From the NCBI RefSeq assembly GCF_000025265.1, contig NC_013739.1, positions 124,001 through 188,000 on the forward strand: DNA of 64,000 bases, written 5' to 3'. The notes under the pieces are model-generated. The model saw only the letters and a program-made list of their open reading frames with translations, had not been told where the DNA came from and did no database searches. Position 1 is the first letter of the stretch. Every line of letters begins with the position of its first letter. The translations under genes were made by a program, and so were the position numbers. Shown here piece by piece: positions 32,079-42,234 of the stretch. The DNA is from Conexibacter woesei DSM 14684. GTDB taxonomy: Bacteria > Actinomycetota > Thermoleophilia > Solirubrobacterales > Solirubrobacteraceae.

Positions 32079-33707
32079 TCAGCCGACGGTCACGTCGGCG
32101 GCCTCGCCCGAGCCGTCGACGCAGAAGCCGGTCGCCGCGTACGGCGCGCCACCGGCGACCTTCGCCCACGCCGGGAAGCGCAGCTCGACGCGGCCGCCGT
32201 CGCCCGAGCGCTGCGCGTTCCACGACTGCGCGATCCGCGTGCCGGGCGGGAGCGTCAGCGTCGCGCGTGCCGCCGCGAGCGTGGCGTCCGGTCCGCTGAC
32301 CTCGAGGTGACCGCACCAGCCGGCGTCCCAGCGGTTCTCGACGACGACGCGCGCGCTCAGCGAGCCGGGCGCCGGCGGGCCGGGCGCGTCGTCGGCGGGC
32401 GGCTGTGCGGGCGGCTGCGCGGGCGCGCTCGGCTGCGTCGGGGCCGCCGTCTGCGATCTCGCCGGCGTCTTCGGCGCCGCCTTCCCGCCCCGTCTCGGGG
32501 TCGTCGCGCGGCGCGGAGCGGTGAAGACGGCGCCGCTGCCGCGGAACGCGATCCGCTGGCGCGCGATCATCCGCTGGAGCAGCGCGGTCTTCGCCGGCTG
32601 CACGCTCGACCAGTCGTCCTTCAGCACGCCTCCGGTGTCGCCCGAGTTCGGGTTCAGCGCCCAGTACGTCCACGACGCGCCGGTGCGGCCGATGAAGTCG
32701 AAGAACTGCCGCTGCCAGCGGCCCTCGGCGCTCTCCCGGTCGACGTTGCGACCGCCGAACTCGCCGACGAGGATCGGCGCGATCCCCTGCTCGGCGATGA
32801 AGCCGAAGCCGGTTCTCCAACGCTCCTCCAGCAGCGCCGGCGTGTTCGGCTTGCCGAACCACGGCTGTGGGAAGACGCCCGGCCCGTACTCGTGCGGCGA
32901 GTAGACGAGCCGGTTGGCGCGGTCGAGCCGCACCGGATGCGTGCGGACCCCTTCGAGGTTTCCGCCCCACCAGTGCGTGTCCAGCCGCTGGCCGGGGACC
33001 GGCGCGCCGCCGCCGACGCCCTCGACCACGACGAGCCACTGCGGCGCGACCGACAGCACCGCGTTGCCGGCGCGCTCGGCCGCGCGGCGCCAGTCGGTCG
33101 GCCCGCCGGTGCCCCACGTCGCCTCGGCGTGCGGCTCGTTCTTGAGGTCGGCGCCGATCACGTTGCGCTGGTCGCGGTAGCGAGCGGCGAGCCGCTTCCA
33201 GGTCGCGACCCAGTCGTCCTCGCTGAAGCCCTGGCCGTACCAGAGGCCCTGCTGGTAGGCGTCGTCCGCGTGCGAGTGGTTGTCGAGCAGGATCAGCAAG
33301 CCCTGGCGGCCGGCCTCCTCGACCACCGCGTCCATCGCCTCGAGCGGCGTCGCGCCCTTCAGCGCGGCGTTCCGCCCGCCGGAGAAGTCGGCGCCGGAGA
33401 CCGGTGCCGTCGAGCGGATCGCCTCCAGCGAGAACGGCAGGCGGATCGTGTTGAAGCCGAGCCGGCGGACCTGCGCGAGGACGTCTCTGTAGTCGCGCGC
33501 CCACAGCCCGTGGACGAGATGGTTGGCGGTCTCGAAGCCGAACCAGTTGACCCCCTGCAGCACGACCGTGCGGCCGCCGGCGTCGACGATCCGCGCGCCC
33601 TTCGTCGAGAGCGGGGTGGAGATCATCCGGCCACCCGCATGGGCGGTCGCGGCGCCGAGCGAGGCGAGGAGCAGGCCGGCGAGGATGAGGGGGGCGAGGC
33701 GGCGCAT
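32079..33707 (-). CDS. Secreted GH5 glycoside hydrolase with C-terminal CBM2-like domain
   Basis: 542 residues. Signal peptide MRRLAPLILAGLLLASLGAA, then a GH5 (cellulase family) catalytic domain: VLQGVNWFGFE, LGFNTIRLPFS, acid/base Glu191 (ADLKNEP) and nucleophile Glu316 (LVGEFGG). A Pro/Ala-rich linker (about 400-435) joins a cellulose-binding-like domain at the end (VVVENRWDAGWCGHLEVSG and AYAATGFCV-type cysteines). It probably cleaves beta-1,4-glucan outside the cell. ATG 33707 is preferred to 33722, which would add five residues before the signal peptide. Confidence 0.9.
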   Translation of the reverse strand: MRRLAPLILAGLLLASLGAATAHAGGRMISTPLSTKGARIVDAGGRTVVLQGVNWFGFETANHLVHGLWARDYRDVLAQVRRLGFNTIRLPFSLEAIRSTAPVSGADFSGGRNAALKGATPLEAMDAVVEEAGRQGLLILLDNHSHADDAYQQGLWYGQGFSEDDWVATWKRLAARYRDQRNVIGADLKNEPHAEATWGTGGPTDWRRAAERAGNAVLSVAPQWLVVVEGVGGGAPVPGQRLDTHWWGGNLEGVRTHPVRLDRANRLVYSPHEYGPGVFPQPWFGKPNTPALLEERWRTGFGFIAEQGIAPILVGEFGGRNVDRESAEGRWQRQFFDFIGRTGASWTYWALNPNSGDTGGVLKDDWSSVQPAKTALLQRMIARQRIAFRGSGAVFTAPRRATTPRRGGKAAPKTPARSQTAAPTQPSAPAQPPAQPPADDAPGPPAPGSLSARVVVENRWDAGWCGHLEVSGPDATLAAARATLTLPPGTRIAQSWNAQRSGDGGRVELRFPAWAKVAGGAPYAATGFCVDGSGEAADVTVG

Positions 33708-33777
33708 CTGCAGATCATGCACGTCATCGGAGCCTCGTGTGGAGTCTGGAGCGGTGGACGGCGGTTGTGGACGAAGA

Positions 33778-33811
33778 ACGGGGCCCGCCCTTCCGGAAGG
33801 GCGGGCCCCGT
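33778..33811. terminator. Strong hairpin downstream of the glycosyltransferase operon
   Basis: Perfect 17-base arms (ACGGGGCCCGCCCTTCC and its complement), with no loop bases, between the 44-residue ORF and the GH5 gene on the minus strand. In minus-strand direction it is followed by GTTCTTCGTC, a weak T-rich tract. It should end transcription coming from 35399. Confidence 0.8.
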
Positions 33812-33834
33812 CTCGTACTTCCCCAGGTTGGCCG

Positions 33835-33969
33835 CTAGGGGAAGATGTGGCGCACCCGGCGCAGGAGATTGCGCGTCATCTCCAGCGTCGAGAGCAAGGT
33901 CAGCACGATCAGGACCTTCCAGCCGATGTCGACCGGGGTCGACAGCACGTTGTTGAGCGTGTCGCGCAT
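33835..33969 (-). CDS. 44-residue membrane peptide coupled to the glycosyltransferase
   Basis: Start ATG lies 2 bases after the glycosyltransferase stop, with a Shine-Dalgarno-like GGTGG inside the end of that gene. The peptide MRDTLNNVLSTPVDIGWKVL and on has one hydrophobic helix (VLIVLTLLS) and a basic end (RNLLRRVRHIFP). The strong hairpin 24 bases further on implies it is the last gene of the transcript. No family recognised; it could be a small subunit that stabilises the glycosyltransferase. Confidence 0.6.
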   Translation of the reverse strand: MRDTLNNVLSTPVDIGWKVLIVLTLLSTLEMTRNLLRRVRHIFP

Positions 33970-33971
33970 CT

Positions 33972-35399
33972 TCAGACCACCTCTCCGGTTGCGATCATCG
34001 TCTGGCCGGCGGGCAGTCCCTCGGCCTTGTACTGGCGGGCCCAGCCGTCGCGGCGGATGCCGACGACGACGGTCGCCCACGAGGTCACCCACGCGAGCAG
34101 GCGGAACCAGAGGTAGATCTCGACCATCACGAGCGTGCCCGCGAGGAAGAGGTCGAGCCGCGTGTGGTTGGGCACCTTGCGGGCGTGCTTGAAGTTCAGC
34201 AGCGCCGCGAGGATCGGCGGCACGACCCAGATCCAGTTCCACTCGAACGCGCCGATCAGCAGCGAGGTGCCGAGCAGCAGCACGAACAGGCCGCGCGTGA
34301 GCGCGTTGATCCCGTTCTTGAGCTGCACCCGCCACGGGTACATCGTCGTCGCGCCGATCTTCGAGCCGAGCAGCAGGCGGATCATGCCCTCGTCCCACTT
34401 CCGGCGCTGCGCCCACAGCGATCTGATCGTCAGCATCGGCCCGGCGTAGGCGCGCGCGGTCGCGGAGACCTTCGTCTCCCAGTCGCGCGTCGAGAGCATC
34501 CACGTCAGCTCCATGTCCTCGACCTGCGCCTCGGGGTCCCACGGGGAGAGACGGCGCTCCTCGTCGACGATCTGCTGCAGCGCGCTGACGCGGAACAGCG
34601 TCGCCTGACCGCCGAGCACGTACGTGTTGCGCTTGCGGTGGAGGATGTCGATCGTCCACGAGGCGAACTCGAGCCGCTGCATCCGCACGAGCAGGCGCGC
34701 CCAGCGCGACTGGCCGAGGTCCGGGTCGAACGTGTAGCGCGCCATCACGCCGCCGGCCTTGGGGCTCTCCTCCAGCTCGTCCTCCAGCGCCGCGAGCGAG
34801 TCGGGCGAGAGGATCGTGTCGGCGTCGACGCCGAGCATGTAGTCGTAGCCGTAGGCGACGTACTGCTGCCAGGCCATCCGCAGCGCACCGACCTTGCGGT
34901 CTCTGTTGCCGACCGTCTCGATCACGGTCACGCGGCGGCCGAAGCGGCGCGCGATCTCGACCGTCTTGTCGGTGCAGTTGTCGGCCACCACGACGATCCG
35001 CTCCGGCCGGCGCGTCTGCGCCAGCAGCGCCTGCAGCACGCCGGCGATCGTCCCCTCCTCGTTGTGCGCGGGCACGACGACGACGATCTTGGCGGTGCGC
35101 GTCTTCGGCGGGCGGTTCTGGAACCGGTGCATCGCCATCGAGGCGTTCCAGTAGAGCTGGGTCAGCTTGTTCGAGATGCCCTGACGAGGCTGCGGCGCCG
35201 CCTCGGTCGTGGGCTGCTCGTACGGGACCAGCGCGGTGCCTGACGCCTGGCGCTGCTGCGCCTTGCGCTGCTGACGGCCGAGGCGGCCCCGCAATCGGCG
35301 GGGGTGGCTCGGCCGGCGCGCGGGGCGCTTCGTGCCGTCCTCGTGAGGACTGCGCGAGCGCGTCGCGTCGGTGGTGGAAGTCGTGCGATCTGCGGCCAT
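33972..35399 (-). CDS. Processive family 2 glycosyltransferase, membrane-bound
   Basis: 475 residues. A disordered, very basic N-terminal tail of about 60 residues is followed by a GT2 domain: VVVVPAHNEEGTI, VADNCTD, the DxD motif GVDADTIL, the acceptor-site Asp in VEDMELTWM and QRRKW, matching the QxxRW type of processive synthases. At least three C-terminal membrane helices follow (LLLGTSLLIGAF, WIWVVPPILAALL, LAGTLVMVEIYLW). It likely makes an extracellular beta-glycan (cellulose-, hyaluronan- or PNAG-like). It sits opposite the GH5 cellulase, an arrangement common for polysaccharide synthesis/trim pairs. Confidence 0.88.
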   Translation of the reverse strand: MAADRTTSTTDATRSRSPHEDGTKRPARRPSHPRRLRGRLGRQQRKAQQRQASGTALVPYEQPTTEAAPQPRQGISNKLTQLYWNASMAMHRFQNRPPKTRTAKIVVVVPAHNEEGTIAGVLQALLAQTRRPERIVVVADNCTDKTVEIARRFGRRVTVIETVGNRDRKVGALRMAWQQYVAYGYDYMLGVDADTILSPDSLAALEDELEESPKAGGVMARYTFDPDLGQSRWARLLVRMQRLEFASWTIDILHRKRNTYVLGGQATLFRVSALQQIVDEERRLSPWDPEAQVEDMELTWMLSTRDWETKVSATARAYAGPMLTIRSLWAQRRKWDEGMIRLLLGSKIGATTMYPWRVQLKNGINALTRGLFVLLLGTSLLIGAFEWNWIWVVPPILAALLNFKHARKVPNHTRLDLFLAGTLVMVEIYLWFRLLAWVTSWATVVVGIRRDGWARQYKAEGLPAGQTMIATGEVV

Positions 35400-35504
35400 G
35401 CACCGATGGTGGGGCACGACGGCGATGCGCACATGGGGCTTTAACGCGACAAACCTGTGCGAGATCTCGCAACTTTGATGAGGTTTGTGTAAAGGACGTG
35501 AAGA

Positions 35505-36281
35505 ATGGGGGCGCGCCAAATGCGAAAACGTCGGCCCAAGAACCGGTCGTTCGATATGGCGCTCAAGCAGTCGGGCACCATTGCCGACATCTCCAAGGTG
35601 AAACGTCCCGCTCCCACCCTGTCGGTCCCCCGTCCGATGGCGGATGCCGCCGTCGTGCAGGCGGCGGTCGAGACCGAGCGTGCGCACACGCGGGCGTGGT
35701 TGCACGACTCCGTCCTTCAGGTGCTGGAGTACATCGCCAGCGGCGGCTATGCCGACGAGCCCGACGCCGCCGCGCTGAGCCGCGTCGCCGCCGACGCGGC
35801 CGCCGAGCTGCGCGCGTACGTCGAGGGCGACACCGCGCAGGAGGCGGCGGGCGGCCACGGCGAGCTGTGCGAGCGGCTCTGCATCGTCGTCGCGGAGGAG
35901 CGTGCGCTCGCCGACCACGAGATCGGGCTGATCTTCGGCGAGCAGGAGCGCGAGCTGACCGGCAGGCAGGCCGAGCAGCTCGCCGCCGCGACGGCCGAGG
36001 CGCTGCGCAACACACGCAAGCACGCCCGCGCGACGCGCGCGCTCGTCACGTGCGACGTCGTCGGCGCCGCCGCCACGGTGATCGTCAGCGACGACGGCGC
36101 CGGCTTCGACGTCGCCGGCGTGCGCCGCGGCGGCGCCGGCCTGCGCGAGTCGATCGTCGGCCGGCTCGCGCGCGAGGGCGGCGCCGCCACGATCCGCTCA
36201 CGGCCCGGGCACGGCACGCGCGTGACGCTGAGACTGCCGCTCGACGCAGGCGCCGACGCGGAGCAGGGACGGGCGGCGTGA
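35505..36281 (+). CDS. Cytosolic histidine kinase, NarL-partner type
   Basis: 258 residues. The dimerisation/phosphoacceptor segment ETERAHTRAWLHDSVLQVLE carries the likely phospho-His in LHDSVLQ. The HATPase domain has the N box TAEALRNTRKHA, G1 DDGAGFD, GAGLRESI and PGHGTRVTLRLP. No membrane helix or sensor domain, so it senses an internal signal or a partner protein. Start at ATG 35505 follows AAAGGACG; ATGs at 35520 and 35556 are alternatives. Stop overlaps the GTG of the response regulator. Confidence 0.85.
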   Translation: MGARQMRKRRPKNRSFDMALKQSGTIADISKVKRPAPTLSVPRPMADAAVVQAAVETERAHTRAWLHDSVLQVLEYIASGGYADEPDAAALSRVAADAAAELRAYVEGDTAQEAAGGHGELCERLCIVVAEERALADHEIGLIFGEQERELTGRQAEQLAAATAEALRNTRKHARATRALVTCDVVGAAATVIVSDDGAGFDVAGVRRGGAGLRESIVGRLAREGGAATIRSRPGHGTRVTLRLPLDAGADAEQGRAA

Positions 36282-36919
36282 ACATCCGGGTCCTCGTCGT
36301 CGAGGACTTCCCGCTCGTCCGCGACGGCGTCGTGGACGCGCTCTCGCGGGATCCCGGGATCGAGGTCGTCGGTGCCGCCGTCGACGGGCGTGAGGGCCTC
36401 GCGCTCGCGCACGAGCTGCGTCCCGACGTGATCGTGCTCGACCTGCACATGCCGGAGATCGGCGGCATGATGGTGCTGGAGCGGCTGCGGACCGAGCTGC
36501 CGTCGGCCAAGTCGATCGTGATGACCGCGACCGAGAAGGCGGAGCCGCTGCTCGACGCGATCGCGGCCGGCGCAGCCGGCTACCTGACCAAGCGCACCAG
36601 CGGCGAGGAGCTGCGCCAGGCGATCCTGACCGTCCACGGTGGTGGCTCCGTGATAGCGCCGCAGCTCGCGCCGCACCTGCTGCAGGCGTACTCGCGCGCG
36701 TCGACCGGCGAGGCGCCCGACGTGCGCAAGAAGCTGACCGCGACCGAGCACGAGGTGCTGCGGCTCGTCGCGCAGGGGATGACCGACAGACAGATCGCCG
36801 AGCGGTTGTTCGTCTCGCCCCGCACCGTCCAGAACCACCTCGCGCGCATACGCGAGAAGACGAGCATGCGGCGCCGCTCGGACCTCGCGCGCTGGGCCGT
36901 CCTGCACGCTGTCTATTGA
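36278..36919 (+). CDS. NarL/LuxR-family response regulator
   Basis: 213 residues, GTG start overlapping the kinase stop. Receiver domain: VVEDFPLVRDG (acidic pocket), phospho-Asp in VIVLDLHMPEIGG, MTATEKAE and GYLTKRTS. LuxR HTH: LTATEHEVLRLVAQGMTDRQ then IAERLFVSPRTVQNHLARI. With the upstream kinase it forms a two-component system; targets unknown. Its stop overlaps the ATG of the next membrane protein gene. Confidence 0.93.
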   Translation: MNIRVLVVEDFPLVRDGVVDALSRDPGIEVVGAAVDGREGLALAHELRPDVIVLDLHMPEIGGMMVLERLRTELPSAKSIVMTATEKAEPLLDAIAAGAAGYLTKRTSGEELRQAILTVHGGGSVIAPQLAPHLLQAYSRASTGEAPDVRKKLTATEHEVLRLVAQGMTDRQIAERLFVSPRTVQNHLARIREKTSMRRRSDLARWAVLHAVY

Positions 36920-37512
36920 TGAGCGCGCTGGCCGACCGCACGCACGGCCGCTGGCCGTGGCTCGCCGCCGCCGCGGCGCCGGCGTCGACCGTCGCGCTGA
37001 TCGCCGTCCGCGACCGGCTCGGCGAGGACGTGCGCTGGGCGTTGTGGACCGCGCCGGCCGCGCTGCTCTGGCATCAGACGGAGGAGTGGTTCTGGCCGGG
37101 TGGCTTCCTGCCGTGGTTCAACCGCGAGGTGATCGGCAGCGAGCAGGACGAGTTCCCGATCACGCGCGGCGGCGGGCTCGTCATCAACGTCGCGATCGGA
37201 TGGGGCGTGACCGCCGCCGCCGCGCGCGGCGGGATGCGCACGCCCGCGCTCGGTGCGAGCGCGCTGGCGGTCAACGTCGCCAACGGCGCGATGCACGTCG
37301 CGCTCGCGGTGCGGCGGCGGGAGCGCAACCCCGGCGCGGTCACCTCCGCGCTGCTGTTCCTGCCGCTCGGCGTCGCCGGGCTCGCCGCGATCGCGCGCGA
37401 CCCGCGCGGCGGCACGCGGCCGGTCGTGATCGGCCTCGCCGTCGGCGCCGCGTCCGGGGTGGGGACGTTTGCCGCGATGCGCCGCCGGCTGGCGCGCGCC
37501 GCCGCGCGCTGA
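36919..37512 (+). CDS. HXXEE-domain membrane protein
   Basis: 197 residues with about five hydrophobic helices. The motif LLWHQTEEWFWPGGFLPWFN fits the HXXEE family, named for its conserved His and Glu-Glu in a membrane helix; function unknown, metal binding is possible. ATG 36919 overlaps the response-regulator stop, so translation is coupled to the two-component system. It may act as the missing membrane sensor or as its output. Confidence 0.7.
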   Translation: MSALADRTHGRWPWLAAAAAPASTVALIAVRDRLGEDVRWALWTAPAALLWHQTEEWFWPGGFLPWFNREVIGSEQDEFPITRGGGLVINVAIGWGVTAAAARGGMRTPALGASALAVNVANGAMHVALAVRRRERNPGAVTSALLFLPLGVAGLAAIARDPRGGTRPVVIGLAVGAASGVGTFAAMRRRLARAAAR

Positions 37513-37542
37513 GGCGGGGCGCCGCGCGCTAGCGTGGATCCC

Positions 37543-37971
37543 ATGCCCACCGCCTTCGTCCACACCTGCATCCGCGCGCGCGACGTCGAGGCCTCGCTGC
37601 GCTTCTACGAGCTGCTCGGATTCGAGCGGCGCGGGCGGCTCGTCTTCGAGTCGGCCTACAACATCTATATGGGGTTGCCCGGAGATGGCGACACGTTCGA
37701 GCTGACCGTCAATGTCGGCCGCACCGAGCCGTACGACCTCGGCGACGGCTACAACCACATGGCGCTCACGGTCGACGATCTCGACGCGCTGCTGGCGACG
37801 CTCGCGCAGGCGGGGATCGAGCCCGAGAAGCCGCCGTACGCGCCCGGCGGGCGCGACGAGGTCGGCCGCATCTGCTTCGTCGCCGACCCCGACGGCTACC
37901 GCGTCGAGCTGATCGATGGCGGCGCCTTCGCGACGCCGCAGGACCCGCCGCACCCGGCCGGCGGCGCGTAG
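37543..37971 (+). CDS. Lactoylglutathione lyase-like glyoxalase (VOC fold)
   Basis: 142 residues. Four metal-ligand positions of glyoxalase I are all present: His in FVHTCIRARD, Glu in TFELTVNVG, His in YNHMALTVDD and Glu in YRVELID. Two VOC modules in one chain. It would isomerise a hemithioacetal of methylglyoxal or act on a similar metabolite; actinobacteria often lack glutathione, so mycothiol or another thiol may be used. ATG 37543 is preferred; a GTG 9 bases earlier is in frame. Confidence 0.85.
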   Translation: MPTAFVHTCIRARDVEASLRFYELLGFERRGRLVFESAYNIYMGLPGDGDTFELTVNVGRTEPYDLGDGYNHMALTVDDLDALLATLAQAGIEPEKPPYAPGGRDEVGRICFVADPDGYRVELIDGGAFATPQDPPHPAGGA

Positions 37972-38095
37972 CGCCTGACCCGTTCGTCGGAGGCGGACGA
38001 GCCGAACGGGGGAGGACGGCGTGCGCGCCCGCGCGTAGCGTTGCCGCCGTCGCCTGTGCTCGCCGCCCGGATGGCGGGAGCGCCGCGATCAGCGG

Positions 38096-39762
<1,667 letters not shown>

Positions 39763-39763
<1 letters not shown>

Positions 39764-41127
39764 TGCACCGCTCCTGCGACGAGTTCACCCGCGCGAGCGC
39801 AGCCCGCAGCGGCCGTGCCACCGCCGGCGACGGCCTCCCCGCGATCGAGCCGGGGATGCCGCTCCCGGCCGGCACCGGGATGACGCGCCGCTCGCTGCTG
39901 CTCGGCGGAGCTGGCCTCGCGCTGACGATCTTCGGGGGCCGCGCGCTCGCCCCGCAGGCGTTCGCCGAGGGGCTCGACGCCGCCGCGGCGGCCGCCCCCG
40001 ACGCGCCCGTGATCGTCTCCGTCTTCCTCTCCGGAGGCGTCGACTCGATCGCGCTGCTGGCGCCGGTCGAGGATCCGCGCTACACGAGAGCGCTGCGCCC
40101 GTCGCTGTTCGTCGAACCGGCCGCCACGCTGCCCGCGAGCGGGACGACCGCGATGCGCTGGCATCCGTCGGCAGCGGCGTTCAAGGAGCTGCACGACCGC
40201 GGCCGGCTGACCGTCTTCCCGGCGATCGGCTACGAGCACGCGAACGGCTCGCACTTCACCTCGCGCCACTTCTACGAGGTCGGCGCGACCGACCCGGACA
40301 GCGCGACCGGCTGGCTCGGCCGCTACCTCGACATCGTCGGCGAGGACCACAACCCGGTCCAGGGCTTCACGGTCGGGCCGACGCTGTCGCCGTCGCTCGC
40401 GAGCGCGCGGGTCGCGGTCGCCGCGGCGGAGGCGCCGCAGGCGTACGACTTCGTCTCGCCCGGGATCGAGGGCGGGCCGTTCAAGGACGAGCTGGTGCGC
40501 GGCCACGCGGCGATCGGCCGCCTGACGTCGACCGACCCGGTGCTCGGCCCGGCGCGCGCGATGCACCGCGACGCGGCCGACCTGCGCGCGGCGCTGTCGG
40601 CGCCGCTGCCGGGCACGTCGGTCAGCTACCCGGCGGGCAGACTCGGGCAGCGGCTGCGCGACGTCGTGCGCCTGCTCGCGGCCGGGCTGCCGATCCGCTG
40701 CGCGACGGTCGACGCGACCGCCGACTTCGACACGCACGCCGGCCAGCGCGACACGTTCACCGAGCAGATCGCCGAAGCCGGCGCGGCGCTCGCGGCGTTC
40801 CAGGCCGACCTGGAGTCGCGCCCCGGCCTCGCCGATCGCGTGCTGACGATCGCCTGGAGCGAGTTCGGGCGCCGACCCGAGGAGAACGGCTCGGCCGGCA
40901 CCGACCACGGCGCCGGCGGCGTCGGCTTCCTGCTGGGTACGCGCGTGCGCGGCGGCTGGGTCGGCGAGTTCCCCGGTCTCAGCAGACTCGACGTCGAGGG
41001 CAACCTGCTGCCGACGAGCGACTTCCGCGCGCTCTACGCGAGCGTGATCGAGCAGTGGATGGGCCAGGACGCCGCGCAGGTGATCCCGGAAGCGGCGCGC
41101 TTTCAGCGCTACGCGCTCCTCCGCTGA
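39763..41127 (+). CDS. DUF1501 protein with Tat signal
   Basis: 454 residues. The twin-arginine signal MTRRSLLLGGAGLALTIFGG starts near residue 40, followed by RALAPQAFA cleavage region; the first 39 residues precede it. DUF1501 (sulfatase-like fold) features: VIVSVFLSGGVDS, FDTHAGQRDTF, IAWSEFGRRPEENGSAGTDH (metal-type His/Glu residues). With the DUF1800 protein it forms a known but functionally unexplained pair. Start ATG overlaps the DUF1800 stop. Confidence 0.85.
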
Positions 41128-41182
41128 CGCGCGGCGGCACAAGCGTTAGCTGCGCTTATGCGGAGCGCGTATCGTGGCGTGG

Positions 41183-42172
41183 ATGACCTCGTCTGACGCA
41201 CCCGTCAAGGGCTACCAGCTGAAGGACATCTCGCCGCGTGCCTGGCAGCACCCGGCCGACCGCGCCGCTACCGCCGCGCTGGCCTCGGTGCCGTACCTCG
41301 ACAAGGTCGTGCGGATGCTGATCCAGCTCGGCTACGAGCGCGCACTGCGGCAGGCGTCGCTCGGCGCCTCGGTGCGGCTCGGCGAGCAGCAGCTGCCCGA
41401 CGTCTGGTCCGATCACGTCTTCGCCTACTCGACGCTCGACATCGCCTCGACGCCGCCGCTCTACGTCATGCAGACGCCTGAGCCGAACGCGTTCGCGATC
41501 GGCGCGAAGAACCCGATCGTCGTCGTCCAGTCGGAGCTGCTGCAGCTGCTCGACGCGCCGCAGCGGCGTGCCGTCTTCGCGCACGAGGCGGCGCACATCC
41601 TCGCCGACCACCAGCTCTACCGCACCGCGCTGCTGATCCTGCTGCGGCTGACTGCCGCCGCGCGCATGCCGCTGCCGCTGATGCCGGTCCGCACGGCGCT
41701 GCTGGAGTGGTACCGCGCGACCGAGCTGAGCTGCGACCGCGCCGCCGCGCTCGTCACGCGCGACCCGCTCGCGGTCTGCCGCACGCTGATGTCGATCACC
41801 GCCGGCACGATGGTCGACGAGCTCGACCTCGACGCCTTCATGACGCAGAGCATGGACTACGCCGAGAGAGGCAACGGGATAGAACGCCTGACGCGGCTGC
41901 TGCTCGACCTCGGCCTGACGCACCCGCTGCCGGTGCGGCGCACGCGCGAGCTGATGCTGTGGGTCCGCTCCGGCGAGTTCGACCGCATCGTCGGTGGCGA
42001 CTACGTCAAGCGCGACGATCCGGTCAGCGTCAGAGCGGAGAGCGGCGAGGCGGTCTCGTTCTACAGCGACCGCTTCAAGGACGCCTTCCGCGACGCGGGC
42101 GAGACGATCGGCCAAGGCGGCCAGCAGCTCGCCGACTGGCTGAGGAAGGCGAAGGACGACATCGGCTCGTAA
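41183..42172 (+). CDS. M48-family zinc metallopeptidase
   Basis: 329 residues. Zinc motif HEAAH (FAHEAAHILADHQ) with the catalytic Glu, and the third-ligand region YRATELSCDRAAALV where Glu/Asp fit. One or two hydrophobic segments around ALLILLRLTAA suggest membrane association near the active site. AYSTLDIASTPPLYVMQTPE, then NAFAIG, is the usual M48 substrate-side strand. Start ATG 41183 (MTSSDAPV) is preferred to the GTG at 41174. Confidence 0.87.
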   Translation: MTSSDAPVKGYQLKDISPRAWQHPADRAATAALASVPYLDKVVRMLIQLGYERALRQASLGASVRLGEQQLPDVWSDHVFAYSTLDIASTPPLYVMQTPEPNAFAIGAKNPIVVVQSELLQLLDAPQRRAVFAHEAAHILADHQLYRTALLILLRLTAAARMPLPLMPVRTALLEWYRATELSCDRAAALVTRDPLAVCRTLMSITAGTMVDELDLDAFMTQSMDYAERGNGIERLTRLLLDLGLTHPLPVRRTRELMLWVRSGEFDRIVGGDYVKRDDPVSVRAESGEAVSFYSDRFKDAFRDAGETIGQGGQQLADWLRKAKDDIGS

Positions 42173-42200
42173 GGCGGCTTCGCCGTAGAATTCCCGTACC

Positions 42201-42215
42201 AGATTCTCGATTCAC
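42201..42215 (+). promoter_or_regulatory. Operator site A of the catabolic cluster
   Basis: AGATTCTCGATTCAC, 20-34 bases upstream of the Gfo/Idh/MocA start. It matches AGAATCTTGATTCAC at 44124-44138 in front of the ABC operon (consensus AGAWTCTYGATTCAC), which implies common control. Confidence 0.6.
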
Positions 42216-42234
42216 AAATGGGAACGGAGACGGG

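Noticed and set aside
33778-33811. The 34-base palindrome as a phage attachment or recombination site
   Set aside because: No integrase or repeat copy nearby; position after a minus-strand operon fits a terminator.
33972-36023. Glycosyltransferase extended upstream to 36023
   Set aside because: The extension would overlap the histidine kinase and lacks family sequence; MAADRT at 35399 is a sound start.
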